DNA from: Bacteroidales bacterium
Lineage (GTDB): Bacteria > Bacteroidota > Bacteroidia > Bacteroidales > UBA4417
DNA: 5,686 nucleotides
Assembly: GCA_025350385.1 (NCBI GenBank)
Contig: JANXXZ010000513.1
Location: 1-5,686, forward strand
Reading direction: 5' to 3'
A program made the translations under genes and the position numbers. The notes below the pieces were generated by a model that was given only the letters and a program-made list of their open reading frames with translations, did not search any database and was not told where the DNA came from. Positions 1 to 5,686 of the stretch are shown in pieces (position 1 is the first letter of the stretch; every line of letters begins with the position of its first letter).

Positions 1-984
1 ATTGCCCAAAAAGTTCCCGAAAAAGTTGCCATGGCAGTTAATAAAATTGCACAGCGGTTTTTTAATATCGACAAACAATTTAATTATGATCTGGACCTCA
101 AAAAAGAATTCCTGATCATCAATGATGAATTGGTGCGAAAAATCAATGCCAAGGAGAAACTTAACTATACAGGTAAATTTTATGCATTGATTTTCTCGGG
201 GACCCTGCAGAGGTATTTTATCTCGTTCCAGGACCTTGAAAATAATTATAAAAATTATTACCTGGTCAGCCGTAAATACAAGGAGGTATTCAATTTCAAG
301 GCTTTCTTTACCGATGTGGAATCACGCATCGAATCCCGAAATGAAAACGATTACGAAGTGGATGCAATGGAATATCTCAGCAAATTCATGATGCCTGCCC
401 AAGCTATGAACGACAGGCTGAAACAAATCTGCCGCCGGATGCTCACCGAAGAATTTGAACTGGGATTTGATAAGGTAAGCATTACATTCCACCGTAATAC
501 GCTGGTAAAACTATCGGAACATATCCTCAGCATTCTCGAAGATGCCGGCAGACCCATGAAACTTACCGAGATTTGCAAAGAACTCAAAACACGCACTACC
601 CGCATCCCGCCGAATATCGAATCATTACGTTCATCCATTCTGAGTATTGAGGAAGTTGTTGCTATCGGAAAAACCAGCACCTACGCGCTTCAAAAATGGC
701 AGACCGTGAAGACCGGTACCATCAAGCAACTTGTAAAAGAATTCCTCGACAATAGCCAGGATCCGAAACATATCCTCGATATCACGATGTTTGTAAACCA
801 ATTCAGGGCTACTTCCGATAAAAACATCCTATCGAACCTGAAACTTGACAAAACCAATACTTTCGTTTTCTATAAAAAAGGATATATCGGCCTCAGGTAC
901 AAACAATACAAAACAATCCCTACCGGTAACGATAAGGTGACCCGCGGGCGCAAACCCAAGGCTGACAGGGAAGAAAACCAATAA
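1..984 (+). CDS. Hypothetical protein with tandem winged-helix-like domains and a basic tail (5' end probably outside the window)
   Basis: I do not recognise this as a named gene. The frame is open from base 1 with coding-like codons, so the true start is probably upstream. An ATG at 31 would give 317 residues but has no ribosome-binding site. Numbered from that ATG, residues 1-120 are rich in aromatic and charged residues and match nothing I know. Residues about 160-223 (LSEHILSILEDAGRPMKLTE onward, then a second helix, ending SSILSIEEVVAIGK and STYALQKW) have the helix, helix-turn-helix and beta-wing pattern of HARE-HTH or winged-helix domains. Residues about 227-291 repeat the pattern (GTIKQLVKEFL, then NILSNLKLDKTNTFVFYKKG and IGLRYK). 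The tail carries TRGRKPK, similar to an AT-hook. There is no signal peptide or membrane segment. A cytoplasmic DNA-binding or transcription-related role is inferred from fold pattern only. The gene ends at a strong terminator, so it is the last in its transcript. Confidence 0.75.
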   Translation: MAQKVPEKVAMAVNKIAQRFFNIDKQFNYDLDLKKEFLIINDELVRKINAKEKLNYTGKFYALIFSGTLQRYFISFQDLENNYKNYYLVSRKYKEVFNFKAFFTDVESRIESRNENDYEVDAMEYLSKFMMPAQAMNDRLKQICRRMLTEEFELGFDKVSITFHRNTLVKLSEHILSILEDAGRPMKLTEICKELKTRTTRIPPNIESLRSSILSIEEVVAIGKTSTYALQKWQTVKTGTIKQLVKEFLDNSQDPKHILDITMFVNQFRATSDKNILSNLKLDKTNTFVFYKKGYIGLRYKQYKTIPTGNDKVTRGRKPKADREENQ

Positions 985-1045
985 ACATACGATAAGAAAC
1001 GAGTGAATCAATTTAACATATCGAGGCTTTCGTTTCCTTACCAAT

Positions 1046-1081
1046 AAAAATCTCTGCGATTCAGCTTGCGGAGATTTTTTT
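1046..1081 (+). terminator. Rho-independent terminator of the winged-helix gene
   Basis: The arms at 1046-1057 (AAAAATCTCTGC) and 1068-1079 (GCGGAGATTTTT) pair over 12 base pairs, including one T-G wobble, around a 10-base loop. The T run extends to 1081. It lies about 60 bases after the stop at 984 and fits a classical intrinsic terminator for the plus strand. Because the left arm starts with five A, the reverse strand also has a T run, so the hairpin could work in both directions. Confidence 0.85.
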
Positions 1082-1169
1082 ATTGTAGAATCTATCTTCA
1101 GATTTTATTACTGATCTGACATACCTTCGCCAGGATATCTTTAAAACCATTCGCAAGACAGGTCTGAAT

Positions 1170-1201
1170 CTTACCCTATTTATCTGAATAAATAAAGTAA
1201 G
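1170..1201. repeat. Imperfect 32-bp palindrome upstream of the T9SS plug promoter
   Basis: CTTAC (1170-1174) pairs with GTAAG (1197-1201) and TATTTAT (1177-1183) pairs with ATAAATA (1188-1194). The arms are separated by a symmetric 2x2 mismatch (CC against AA) and a CTGA loop. No T run follows on either strand, so it is not a typical terminator. It sits about 95 bases upstream of the -7 box and could be an operator or a decayed hairpin. The rest of the gap from 1082 to 1270 shows no credible gene. Confidence 0.45.
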
Positions 1202-1270
1202 TCTGGTAAAATAAGGCAGAAGACCCAATACCATAAGACTGCTTAAAACGTTCTTCTGACAGGTGCTCAT

Positions 1271-1302
1271 TTTAATTTCCAGGTCCGAAACAGTTATCTT
1301 TG
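1271..1302 (+). promoter_or_regulatory. Bacteroidota-type promoter of the T9SS plug gene
   Basis: TATCTTTG at 1295-1302 matches the Bacteroidota -7 consensus TAnnTTTG exactly. TTTA at 1271-1274 is a three-of-four match to the -33 TTTG element, centred 26 bases upstream as expected. Transcription would start near 1307-1310, leaving a leader of about 12-15 bases before the ATG at 1322. That leader has no Shine-Dalgarno sequence, which is common in this phylum. Confidence 0.6.
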
Positions 1303-1321
1303 TATCCTTAGCCAATATTGT

Positions 1322-2680
1322 ATGCTACAAAGAAAACAGATTCTCAGTTCGGTGAAAATCATACAGGTATTCATAGTAGGATTATTATTTGTTTATGTTC
1401 AGTTTGCGAAAGCTGCCTGCAATCCTGGAATTCCAGACACTACTGACTATTTCAATAATGCATCTATCCGGTATTCCGACTATAACTACAGGCCCAATAT
1501 CCATTCTGTGGTGTTACGTAATGAAGGGACTGATATTTCGGACGCAGTGATCCAGTTAAACAGCGGCGAGCAGCTACATCTGGAATTTGATGACTTTGAA
1601 GGAAATGTAAAACAATATCTTTATTCTGTAATCCACTGTGATGCTTCCTGGCATCCTACCGATATATGGTTCAATGAATACATTGAAGGTCTTCAGGAAG
1701 ATAATATTGAGAAATACGATTTTTCATTTAACACCCGTCAGGCATATACCCATTACAACCTCACATTTCCTAATGACCGGTTGTCATTGAAACTTTCAGG
1801 TAATTATATTCTTAAAGTCTTTACCAGACAGTCTGACGGCACTGAAAGTATCGCATTTACCCGCAGGTTCCTGGTGTTTGATCCGAAAGTTGTGCTGGAA
1901 GCAAATGTAATCAGGGCTACTACTATTGATGAATATGAAACAAACCAGGAGATTGATTTTTCAATACACACCAATGGTTACAGGATTGATGCCCCATACC
2001 AGGATATCCAGGTCTGCATTTTGCAGAATGGTCGGTGGGATAATGCACTTACTACCCTTAAACCCTATATGGTCAGAGGTGATTTGCTGGATTATGCATT
2101 TGATAATGGCACAAACCAGTTTCCGGGGGGTAACGAATTCCGCCGGTTTGACATAAAAAGCCTGAGATCAATTTCGGAAAAAGTAAAGGAGATCATTCCC
2201 ACTGACAGCGGCTTCTATGTCCGGCTCTGGGAAAGCGAACGCAGGACTTTTAAGGTCTATGTCCAGGATGATGACATTAACGGGAAATTCCTGTTAAAAA
2301 GCGATGATGAATCTTTGGTGGAAACCATGGGTGAGTACGCGGTCGTCCACTTTTTCCTTCCTTACAACGCTCCTATCGTTGAAGGAAATCTTTATGTAAG
2401 CGGGGCCTTCAATTGCTGGCAGTATACGCCTGAGAACAAAATGAAATATAATTATAACCGCCATGGGTATGAGGCTGATATCCGGTTGAAACAAGGGTAT
2501 TACAATTACTTATATGTCTTACTGCCTAACAACTCCTCCAGGGGCGATGTAACCTTTATTGAAGGCAGTCACTATCAGACTGGTAATGTTTACACCATCC
2601 TGGTATACCAGCGCGAAAGAGGCACACTTTACGATCAGCTGATTGCGGTCGGGAATTATGATTCCAGAAAACAGAAGTAA
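1322..2680 (+). CDS. Type IX secretion system plug protein (former DUF5103 family)
   Basis: This is a secreted protein of the T9SS. In Flavobacterium johnsoniae, the homologous Plug was found to close the periplasmic side of the SprA outer-membrane translocon when PorV is not bound. The 452 residues start with a signal peptide: basic MLQRKQILSSVK, a hydrophobic core at about 13-28, and AKA/A cleavage after residue 31. The family body follows: PNIHSVVLRNEGTDIS and LNSGEQLHLEFDD (58-91), YSVIHCDASWHPTD (101-114), YDFSFNTRQAYTHYNLTFPN (132-151), SGNYILKVF (159-167) and FTRRFLVFDP (179-188). The C-terminal part (about 338-447) is a beta-rich domain with VSGAFNCWQ, reminiscent of Ig-like E-set/CBM48 folds. 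Length is normal and the gene appears intact. The ATG is chosen because no in-frame start lies between it and the promoter, and it gives a complete signal peptide. The gene is monocistronic: a terminator and promoter lie before it and a convergent gene after it. Confidence 0.92.
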   Translation: MLQRKQILSSVKIIQVFIVGLLFVYVQFAKAACNPGIPDTTDYFNNASIRYSDYNYRPNIHSVVLRNEGTDISDAVIQLNSGEQLHLEFDDFEGNVKQYLYSVIHCDASWHPTDIWFNEYIEGLQEDNIEKYDFSFNTRQAYTHYNLTFPNDRLSLKLSGNYILKVFTRQSDGTESIAFTRRFLVFDPKVVLEANVIRATTIDEYETNQEIDFSIHTNGYRIDAPYQDIQVCILQNGRWDNALTTLKPYMVRGDLLDYAFDNGTNQFPGGNEFRRFDIKSLRSISEKVKEIIPTDSGFYVRLWESERRTFKVYVQDDDINGKFLLKSDDESLVETMGEYAVVHFFLPYNAPIVEGNLYVSGAFNCWQYTPENKMKYNYNRHGYEADIRLKQGYYNYLYVLLPNNSSRGDVTFIEGSHYQTGNVYTILVYQRERGTLYDQLIAVGNYDSRKQK

Positions 2681-2737
2681 CTATTTCGGGGGTTGTTCAC
2701 TCAAGCCCGGTTTCCGATAATAAATGGTTTGGATTCA

Positions 2738-2769
2738 GGTGAACAGGAACGTGTTCATTGTTCTTTTTC
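2738..2769 (+). terminator. Possible terminator of the T9SS plug gene
   Basis: TGAACA (2740-2745) pairs with TGTTCA (2752-2757) around a six-base loop, with two G-T wobbles extending the stem to 2738-2759. A T-rich stretch (TTCTTTTTC) ends at 2769. The stem is short and the T run is interrupted, so termination would be modest. The upstream GTTCAC at 2695-2700 can also pair with GTGAAC at 2739-2744, giving a competing long-loop structure. Confidence 0.4.
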
Positions 2770-2784
2770 ACTATCAATTCTCTG

Positions 2785-2812
2785 CACAATGCACTATGCT
2801 CTATCACTATGC
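2785..2812. repeat. Short CAC(A/T)ATGC repeat cluster in the convergent gap
   Basis: CACAATGC at 2785-2792, CACTATGC at 2792-2799 and CACTATGC at 2805-2812 are three near-identical octamers in 28 bases, immediately after the stop of the minus-strand permease. The first two share one base. The function is unknown; it may be a simple-sequence repeat. Confidence 0.5.
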
Positions 2813-2816
2813 ACTC

Positions 2817-4076
2817 TCATTCATACCTGAGCGATTCAATCGGATCGAGATTGGCTGCCTTATTTGCAGGTAATATTCCCGAAACTAATGCGACAATAAA
2901 ACAAAGTCCTACTCCAAGAGCCATCCAGGCCCATGGAACAATGAAACTGCTGCCAATTGCCAACGACAAACCGTTCCCGATGGCAATTCCAAGTATAACA
3001 CCCACTAATCCGCCAATCTGTGCAATAACTATAGCTTCGACCAGGAATTGATTACGGATTGTTTTGCGTGTAGCCCCGATTGCTTTGCGGATACCAATTT
3101 CCCTTGTCCTTTCGGTGACGGAAACCAGCATAATATTCATAAGCCCGATTGCTGCACCGAAAAGCGTTATTATAGCAATGATTGTTGCAGCCATTCTAAG
3201 GTAAACAAGGCTGTCGAAAAGCATCTTAGATAAATTATCACTTTTCGAGATATCAAAGCTATCCTCATCACCTAAACCCACATTGCGAATAACCCTGAGC
3301 AATCCGGTTGCTTCTCCGATAGCGGCATCCAGAATCTCTCCGTCAGGACAACTTACATTAATTGAATAGCTGGCATTGGGGCGTGGAAACCGGACCCGAA
3401 CATTATTTAAGGGTAAAAGACAAATATTATCGGGGTTGAATCCCATACTGGAACCTTTTTCCTTCAAAACGCCAACCACTGTGTACCGGCCCGATCCTAT
3501 TGTAACATATTTCCCAACAGGATCTTCATTGTTTTTAAAAATCTTTTTTATAACTGCACTCCCCATGATAACGGCACCTGTTCCATAAAAAACTTCATTG
3601 GGAGTAAAATTACGGCCACTGGCAAGTTCAAAGCCCGAAGTAGCCAGGTAAGCTTCATCAGTACCTATGACCGGGACATTCGGATTCGTTTTATTGGAGC
3701 CAAACTTCGCGGTTGCAGTGTTGGTTGCATAAATGAATATAGAGGTATTTACAGGAAATTCATATTCATTCTTAAACCGCAGAGCTTCATCATAGGTAAT
3801 TTCCCTGAAGTTGGTTGCACGACTGCTCTTGTTACCAACGTGAATGCGTAACGAACGGTTACGGATGGTAAATGTATTGGCGCCCATCATCTGGAAATTT
3901 TCGTTCAGGTAGTACTTTATGGCATCAATGGATGTCAGGATACCAACCAAAGCCATAATCCCGAATGAAATTATCAGGACGGTAAGTATGGTTCGCAACA
4001 TATGGCTGCGGATTGAATGAAGAGATATCCTGAGGTTCTCGGAAATAACACCGCCCTTGAAAATTTTCATGGCCAT
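2817..4076 (-). CDS. ABC transporter permease, MacB/FtsX type, without fused ATPase
   Basis: This is an inner-membrane permease of the MacB/LolCE/FtsX mechanotransmission class, which works as a dimer with a separate ATPase. From the chosen start there are 419 residues. A short cytoplasmic helix (ENLRISLHSIRSHMLRT) precedes TM1 (about 28-48). The large periplasmic MacB-like domain (about 50-290) contains GTDEAYL, the SGRNFT region and the DPVGKYVTIG and YTVVGVLKEKG motifs. TM2 (about 296-320) leads into the hallmark cytoplasmic TERTREIGIRKAIGA (321-335). TM3 (about 347-368) and TM4 (about 384-403) follow, then LPANKAANLDPIESLRYE, the typical FtsX-family C-terminus. The frame extends to an ATG at 4145, but those 23 extra residues do not fit the family and overlap the predicted promoter. 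ATGs at 4076 and 4070 are the likely starts. The substrate is unknown. No ATPase gene lies in the window, so the partner is probably encoded elsewhere. Confidence 0.92.
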   Translation of the reverse strand: MAMKIFKGGVISENLRISLHSIRSHMLRTILTVLIISFGIMALVGILTSIDAIKYYLNENFQMMGANTFTIRNRSLRIHVGNKSSRATNFREITYDEALRFKNEYEFPVNTSIFIYATNTATAKFGSNKTNPNVPVIGTDEAYLATSGFELASGRNFTPNEVFYGTGAVIMGSAVIKKIFKNNEDPVGKYVTIGSGRYTVVGVLKEKGSSMGFNPDNICLLPLNNVRVRFPRPNASYSINVSCPDGEILDAAIGEATGLLRVIRNVGLGDEDSFDISKSDNLSKMLFDSLVYLRMAATIIAIITLFGAAIGLMNIMLVSVTERTREIGIRKAIGATRKTIRNQFLVEAIVIAQIGGLVGVILGIAIGNGLSLAIGSSFIVPWAWMALGVGLCFIVALVSGILPANKAANLDPIESLRYE

Positions 4077-4118
4077 TTTACAATGAATTAAATGACATTT
4101 TCTTTTGACTGTATTGAA

Positions 4119-4150
4119 CCCGGTAACAGATAACCGGGATAACAAATTTA
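4119..4150 (-). promoter_or_regulatory. Predicted promoter -7 box and leader hairpin of the ABC permease gene
   Basis: Read on the minus strand, TAAATTTG at 4150-4143 matches the Bacteroidota -7 consensus TAnnTTTG. No -33 element is visible at the usual distance, which lowers confidence. Transcription would start near 4137, leaving a leader of about 60 bases before the ATG at 4076. CCCGGT/ACCGGG (4119-4124 with 4133-4138, 8-base loop) would form a hairpin at the very 5' end of that RNA. GATAAC occurs twice, at 4129-4134 and 4138-4143, the second copy touching the -7 box; it could be a regulator half-site. Confidence 0.35.
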
Positions 4151-4414
4151 GCCGAAAATTCCGGCTTACCGGTTCCCTGATTTTAATAATTCAGTAAAAT
4201 TAGTCATTATTAACAAATGAGTCAAAATTTGCCCGAATATTAAAGCTAAAAATAGCCCTATCGTCATAAATACCAGGGTCCGGGCAAAAATGATTACCAT
4301 CAAAACCATGTAGTACTCTCTGGCTGTGAACATGAAGATATCTCACCAATAAAACAAATTTTTACCAGTTCAAATGATGAAGACTACTACTATAAATACA
4401 GAGGAAGCAAACAG
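4151..4414. other. AT-rich intergenic gap with an inverted repeat, no gene seen
   Basis: Together with the permease leader this is a 338-base stretch without a gene. The only structure I see is TTTGCCCG (4228-4235) complementary to CGGGCAAA (4281-4288), with 45 bases between. Inside that loop lies a small hairpin, GCTA/TAGC (4245-4248 with 4253-4256). It might terminate transcripts of the membrane-protein gene coming from the right, but the loop is long and the following T run is only four bases. No RNA gene or credible small ORF was found. Confidence 0.4.
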
Positions 4415-4912
4415 CTAGAAAATGGCTATTGCAGAAGACATTAAAAGGGACCAGAATACTACGGATGCTGAGAGGTACAACACCAGATGCCTGCGATCCG
4501 GGTAAAAACGGGTGATAAGAAATGTCCCGAGTGGGATGGAAAGCAGGACCGGGGTCAGGATGATTAAACCTATCAACCCATAAGTTCTCCTGATCCTGAC
4601 AAATAACTTATTGTTGAATGTGAAAATCTTTTTTGTCGTCGGGAAATGCCGTTCCGCAAGGTGTTTAACATCAAATTTGCCGGCAATGGCATGTACCTTT
4701 TTATGAACCATCCCGCTGAAATGCTTTTCGTAATATCGGATTAGCCAACGGCTCATGAAAAAGAAAACGAAAACTCCCATGATGCCTCCTGCGGAGGTCG
4801 AAATCAGGGTCTGAATAAAATTAAGTCCCATACCAAACGATAGTGGCGGTGCAAGAAGGAATTTTACACTGCTTAGTGCAAAGACTATTAAGAGTTTAAG
4901 TAAGGACGACAT
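4415..4912 (-). CDS. Small integral membrane protein of unknown function
   Basis: The 165-residue protein has four hydrophobic segments: about 4-21, 32-56, 111-134 and 143-165, the last reaching the C-terminus. Between the second and third lies a strongly basic loop (about 57-110, rich in K, R and H), presumably cytoplasmic. Notable conserved-looking patches are KFLLAPPLSFGMG (17-29), TSAGGIMGVFVFFF (39-52) and YGLIGLIILTPVLLSIPLGT (111-130). The proline and glycine pattern GLxGLxxxxPxxxxPxGT is loosely like the putative small multidrug export family (Sm_multidrug_ex), but I would not assign it. There is no signal peptide distinct from TM1. The ATG at 4912 is preceded only by weak AGAA and no Shine-Dalgarno. 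Large gaps on both sides suggest a single-gene transcript. The composition and codon pattern support a real gene; the function is open. Confidence 0.75.
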   Translation of the reverse strand: MSSLLKLLIVFALSSVKFLLAPPLSFGMGLNFIQTLISTSAGGIMGVFVFFFMSRWLIRYYEKHFSGMVHKKVHAIAGKFDVKHLAERHFPTTKKIFTFNNKLFVRIRRTYGLIGLIILTPVLLSIPLGTFLITRFYPDRRHLVLYLSASVVFWSLLMSSAIAIF

Positions 4913-5001
4913 AATTATTCTTCAAATTACCCTGAATAGAACGCAATCTTTAATTGTTTATTACCCAAAAACATATTAGTAACAAATAAAAAATGGAATA
5001 G

Positions 5002-5026
5002 TTTTGAAGGGATTCTCCCTTAAAAA
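5002..5026. repeat. Hairpin in the gap between upp and the membrane-protein gene
   Basis: TTTT-G-AAGGG (5002-5011) pairs with CCCTT-A-AAAA (5017-5026): nine pairs, one G/A mismatch and a five-base loop. On either strand an A run rather than a T run follows the stem, so it does not look like an intrinsic terminator. It lies about 90 bases upstream of the membrane-protein start. The rest of 4913-5190 holds no gene that I can see, and no clear terminator for upp. Confidence 0.45.
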
Positions 5027-5190
5027 GATATCTGATTATGGTGTAGCTACTTATGCAGCAGATACTATCCGGAGACAGGTACATTAGTATACCCTAAAGC
5101 AATTTGAATCAGATGTTTTTATTGAGATTGTAAAAAATGAACGTTAAGTCAGGTGCATAGAACCAGGACAAGGTCATATTTATCTGCAAA

Positions 5191-5686
5191 TCAGGCTTTC
5201 TTACCGTAAGCGAGATCGCCAGCATCACCGAGACCGGGTACAATATAACCCTGTGCAGTGAGCTCATCATCAATAGCACCGACCCATATGGTTACTCCCC
5301 GCTTTGGCATCATTCTTTTTAGGTATTCAACACCCTGGATGCTGGCTATGACCGAAACCAGGTGGGTTTGAGATGGTTTACCCTGCGAAAGTAGCGATTT
5401 GTAGGAAGAAAACATGGAATGTCCTGTAGCAAGCATTGGATCACTCAGAATAAGTACACGGTTATCCAGTTCGGGGCAGGAAGTGTATTCAATCTGAACG
5501 GCAAATTCGTCATCCTTCCGGTGTTCGCGGTAGGCTGATACAAATGCGTTTTCGGAACGGTCGAAAAAATTAAGCAATCCCTGGTGCAGTGGCAATCCGG
5601 CCCGAAGAATGGTTCCAAGAACCGGGTATTGTTTCAGTTGAGGAACAATTGCAGTTCCAAGAGAAGTAACTACCTCTTTCTCCTCG
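5191..5686 (-). CDS. upp: Uracil phosphoribosyltransferase (5' end cut by the window)
   Basis: This cytoplasmic pyrimidine-salvage enzyme converts uracil and PRPP to UMP and diphosphate. The frame stays open to the window edge and gives 164 visible residues; family members are about 208-217, so roughly 45-50 N-terminal residues are missing. Visible landmarks, counted from the first complete codon, are PVLGTILRAGLPLHQGLLNF (21-40), the PRPP-binding loop DPMLATGHS (82-90) and the C-terminal uracil-binding stretch YIVPGLGDAGDLAYG (147-161), preceded by AIDDEL. These match the type I phosphoribosyltransferase fold and UPRT signatures; no key residue appears lost in the visible part. The TTG at 5595 is an internal leucine of RAGLPLHQG, not a start. 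The promoter and start are outside the window. The distance to the next gene on the same strand is about 280 bases, so co-transcription is not evident. Confidence 0.95.
   Translation of the reverse strand, partial: EEKEVVTSLGTAIVPQLKQYPVLGTILRAGLPLHQGLLNFFDRSENAFVSAYREHRKDDEFAVQIEYTSCPELDNRVLILSDPMLATGHSMFSSYKSLLSQGKPSQTHLVSVIASIQGVEYLKRMMPKRGVTIWVGAIDDELTAQGYIVPGLGDAGDLAYGKKA

Noticed and set aside
351..1044. Two minus-strand ORFs opposite the winged-helix gene
   Set aside because: They are antisense to a clearly coding frame and show no domain pattern. The second is partly hydrophobic by chance.
1061..1315. 84-residue minus-strand ORF in the intergenic gap
   Set aside because: It runs through the terminator and the palindrome, has low-complexity basic composition and no recognisable motif. 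Its start overlaps the plug promoter region.
1409..1420. Lipoprotein signal at Cys33 of the plug protein
   Set aside because: The residue at -3 is lysine, which does not fit a lipobox; AKA/A is a better signal peptidase I site.
1926..2494. Plus and minus ORFs inside the T9SS plug gene
   Set aside because: They are out-of-frame shadows of a strongly supported gene.
2758..3588. Three plus-strand ORFs opposite the ABC permease
   Set aside because: They are antisense shadows of a gene with intact family motifs.
4077..4145. Extended start of the permease at 4145
   Set aside because: The extra 23 residues are unlike the family N-terminus and their ATG lies on the predicted -7 box.
5137..5160. 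Tiny plus-strand ORF of seven codons in the gap after upp
   Set aside because: It is too short, with no ribosome-binding site or context to support translation.
5593..5595. TTG as the start of upp
   Set aside because: It is the internal leucine of the conserved RAGLPLHQG segment; the frame and homology continue to the window end.

Overview
The window looks like chromosomal DNA from a member of the Bacteroidota. The strongest evidence is a gene for the type IX secretion system (T9SS) plug protein (former DUF5103 family), a system confined to that phylum. Supporting evidence is a Bacteroidota-type -7 promoter box (TAnnTTTG) at the right distance from that gene, the lack of clear Shine-Dalgarno sequences, and moderately AT-rich DNA with AT-rich intergenic gaps. 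I cannot assign a genus.

Layout, left to right. (1) 1-984, plus strand: 3' part of an unrecognised DNA-binding-type protein with what look like two tandem winged-helix units and a basic AT-hook-like tail; it probably starts before the window. (2) 985-1321: intergenic, with a strong intrinsic terminator, an imperfect palindrome at 1170-1201 and a promoter at about 1271-1302. (3) 1322-2680, plus strand: secreted T9SS plug protein, complete. (4) 2681-2816: convergent gap with a possible terminator and a short CACTATGC-type repeat. (5) 2817-4076, minus strand: MacB/FtsX-type ABC transporter permease without its ATPase. (6) 4077-4414: the permease leader and promoter, then a gap with an inverted repeat and no gene. 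(7) 4415-4912, minus strand: small four-helix membrane protein of unknown function. (8) 4913-5190: gap with a hairpin and no gene. (9) 5191-5686, minus strand: uracil phosphoribosyltransferase (upp), cut by the window end.

The genes do not form one operon. Gene 1 ends at its own terminator and the plug gene has its own promoter. The permease converges on the plug gene, and the three minus-strand genes are separated by gaps of roughly 280-340 bases, so they are probably transcribed separately. Functions span outer-membrane protein secretion, an envelope ABC permease and pyrimidine salvage: a mixed housekeeping and envelope region, not a defence island or mobile element. I saw no IS element, CRISPR array, tRNA or rRNA. 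I found no convincing new multi-gene system. The most interesting items are the tandem winged-helix protein, the orphan permease with its structured leader, and the small membrane protein.
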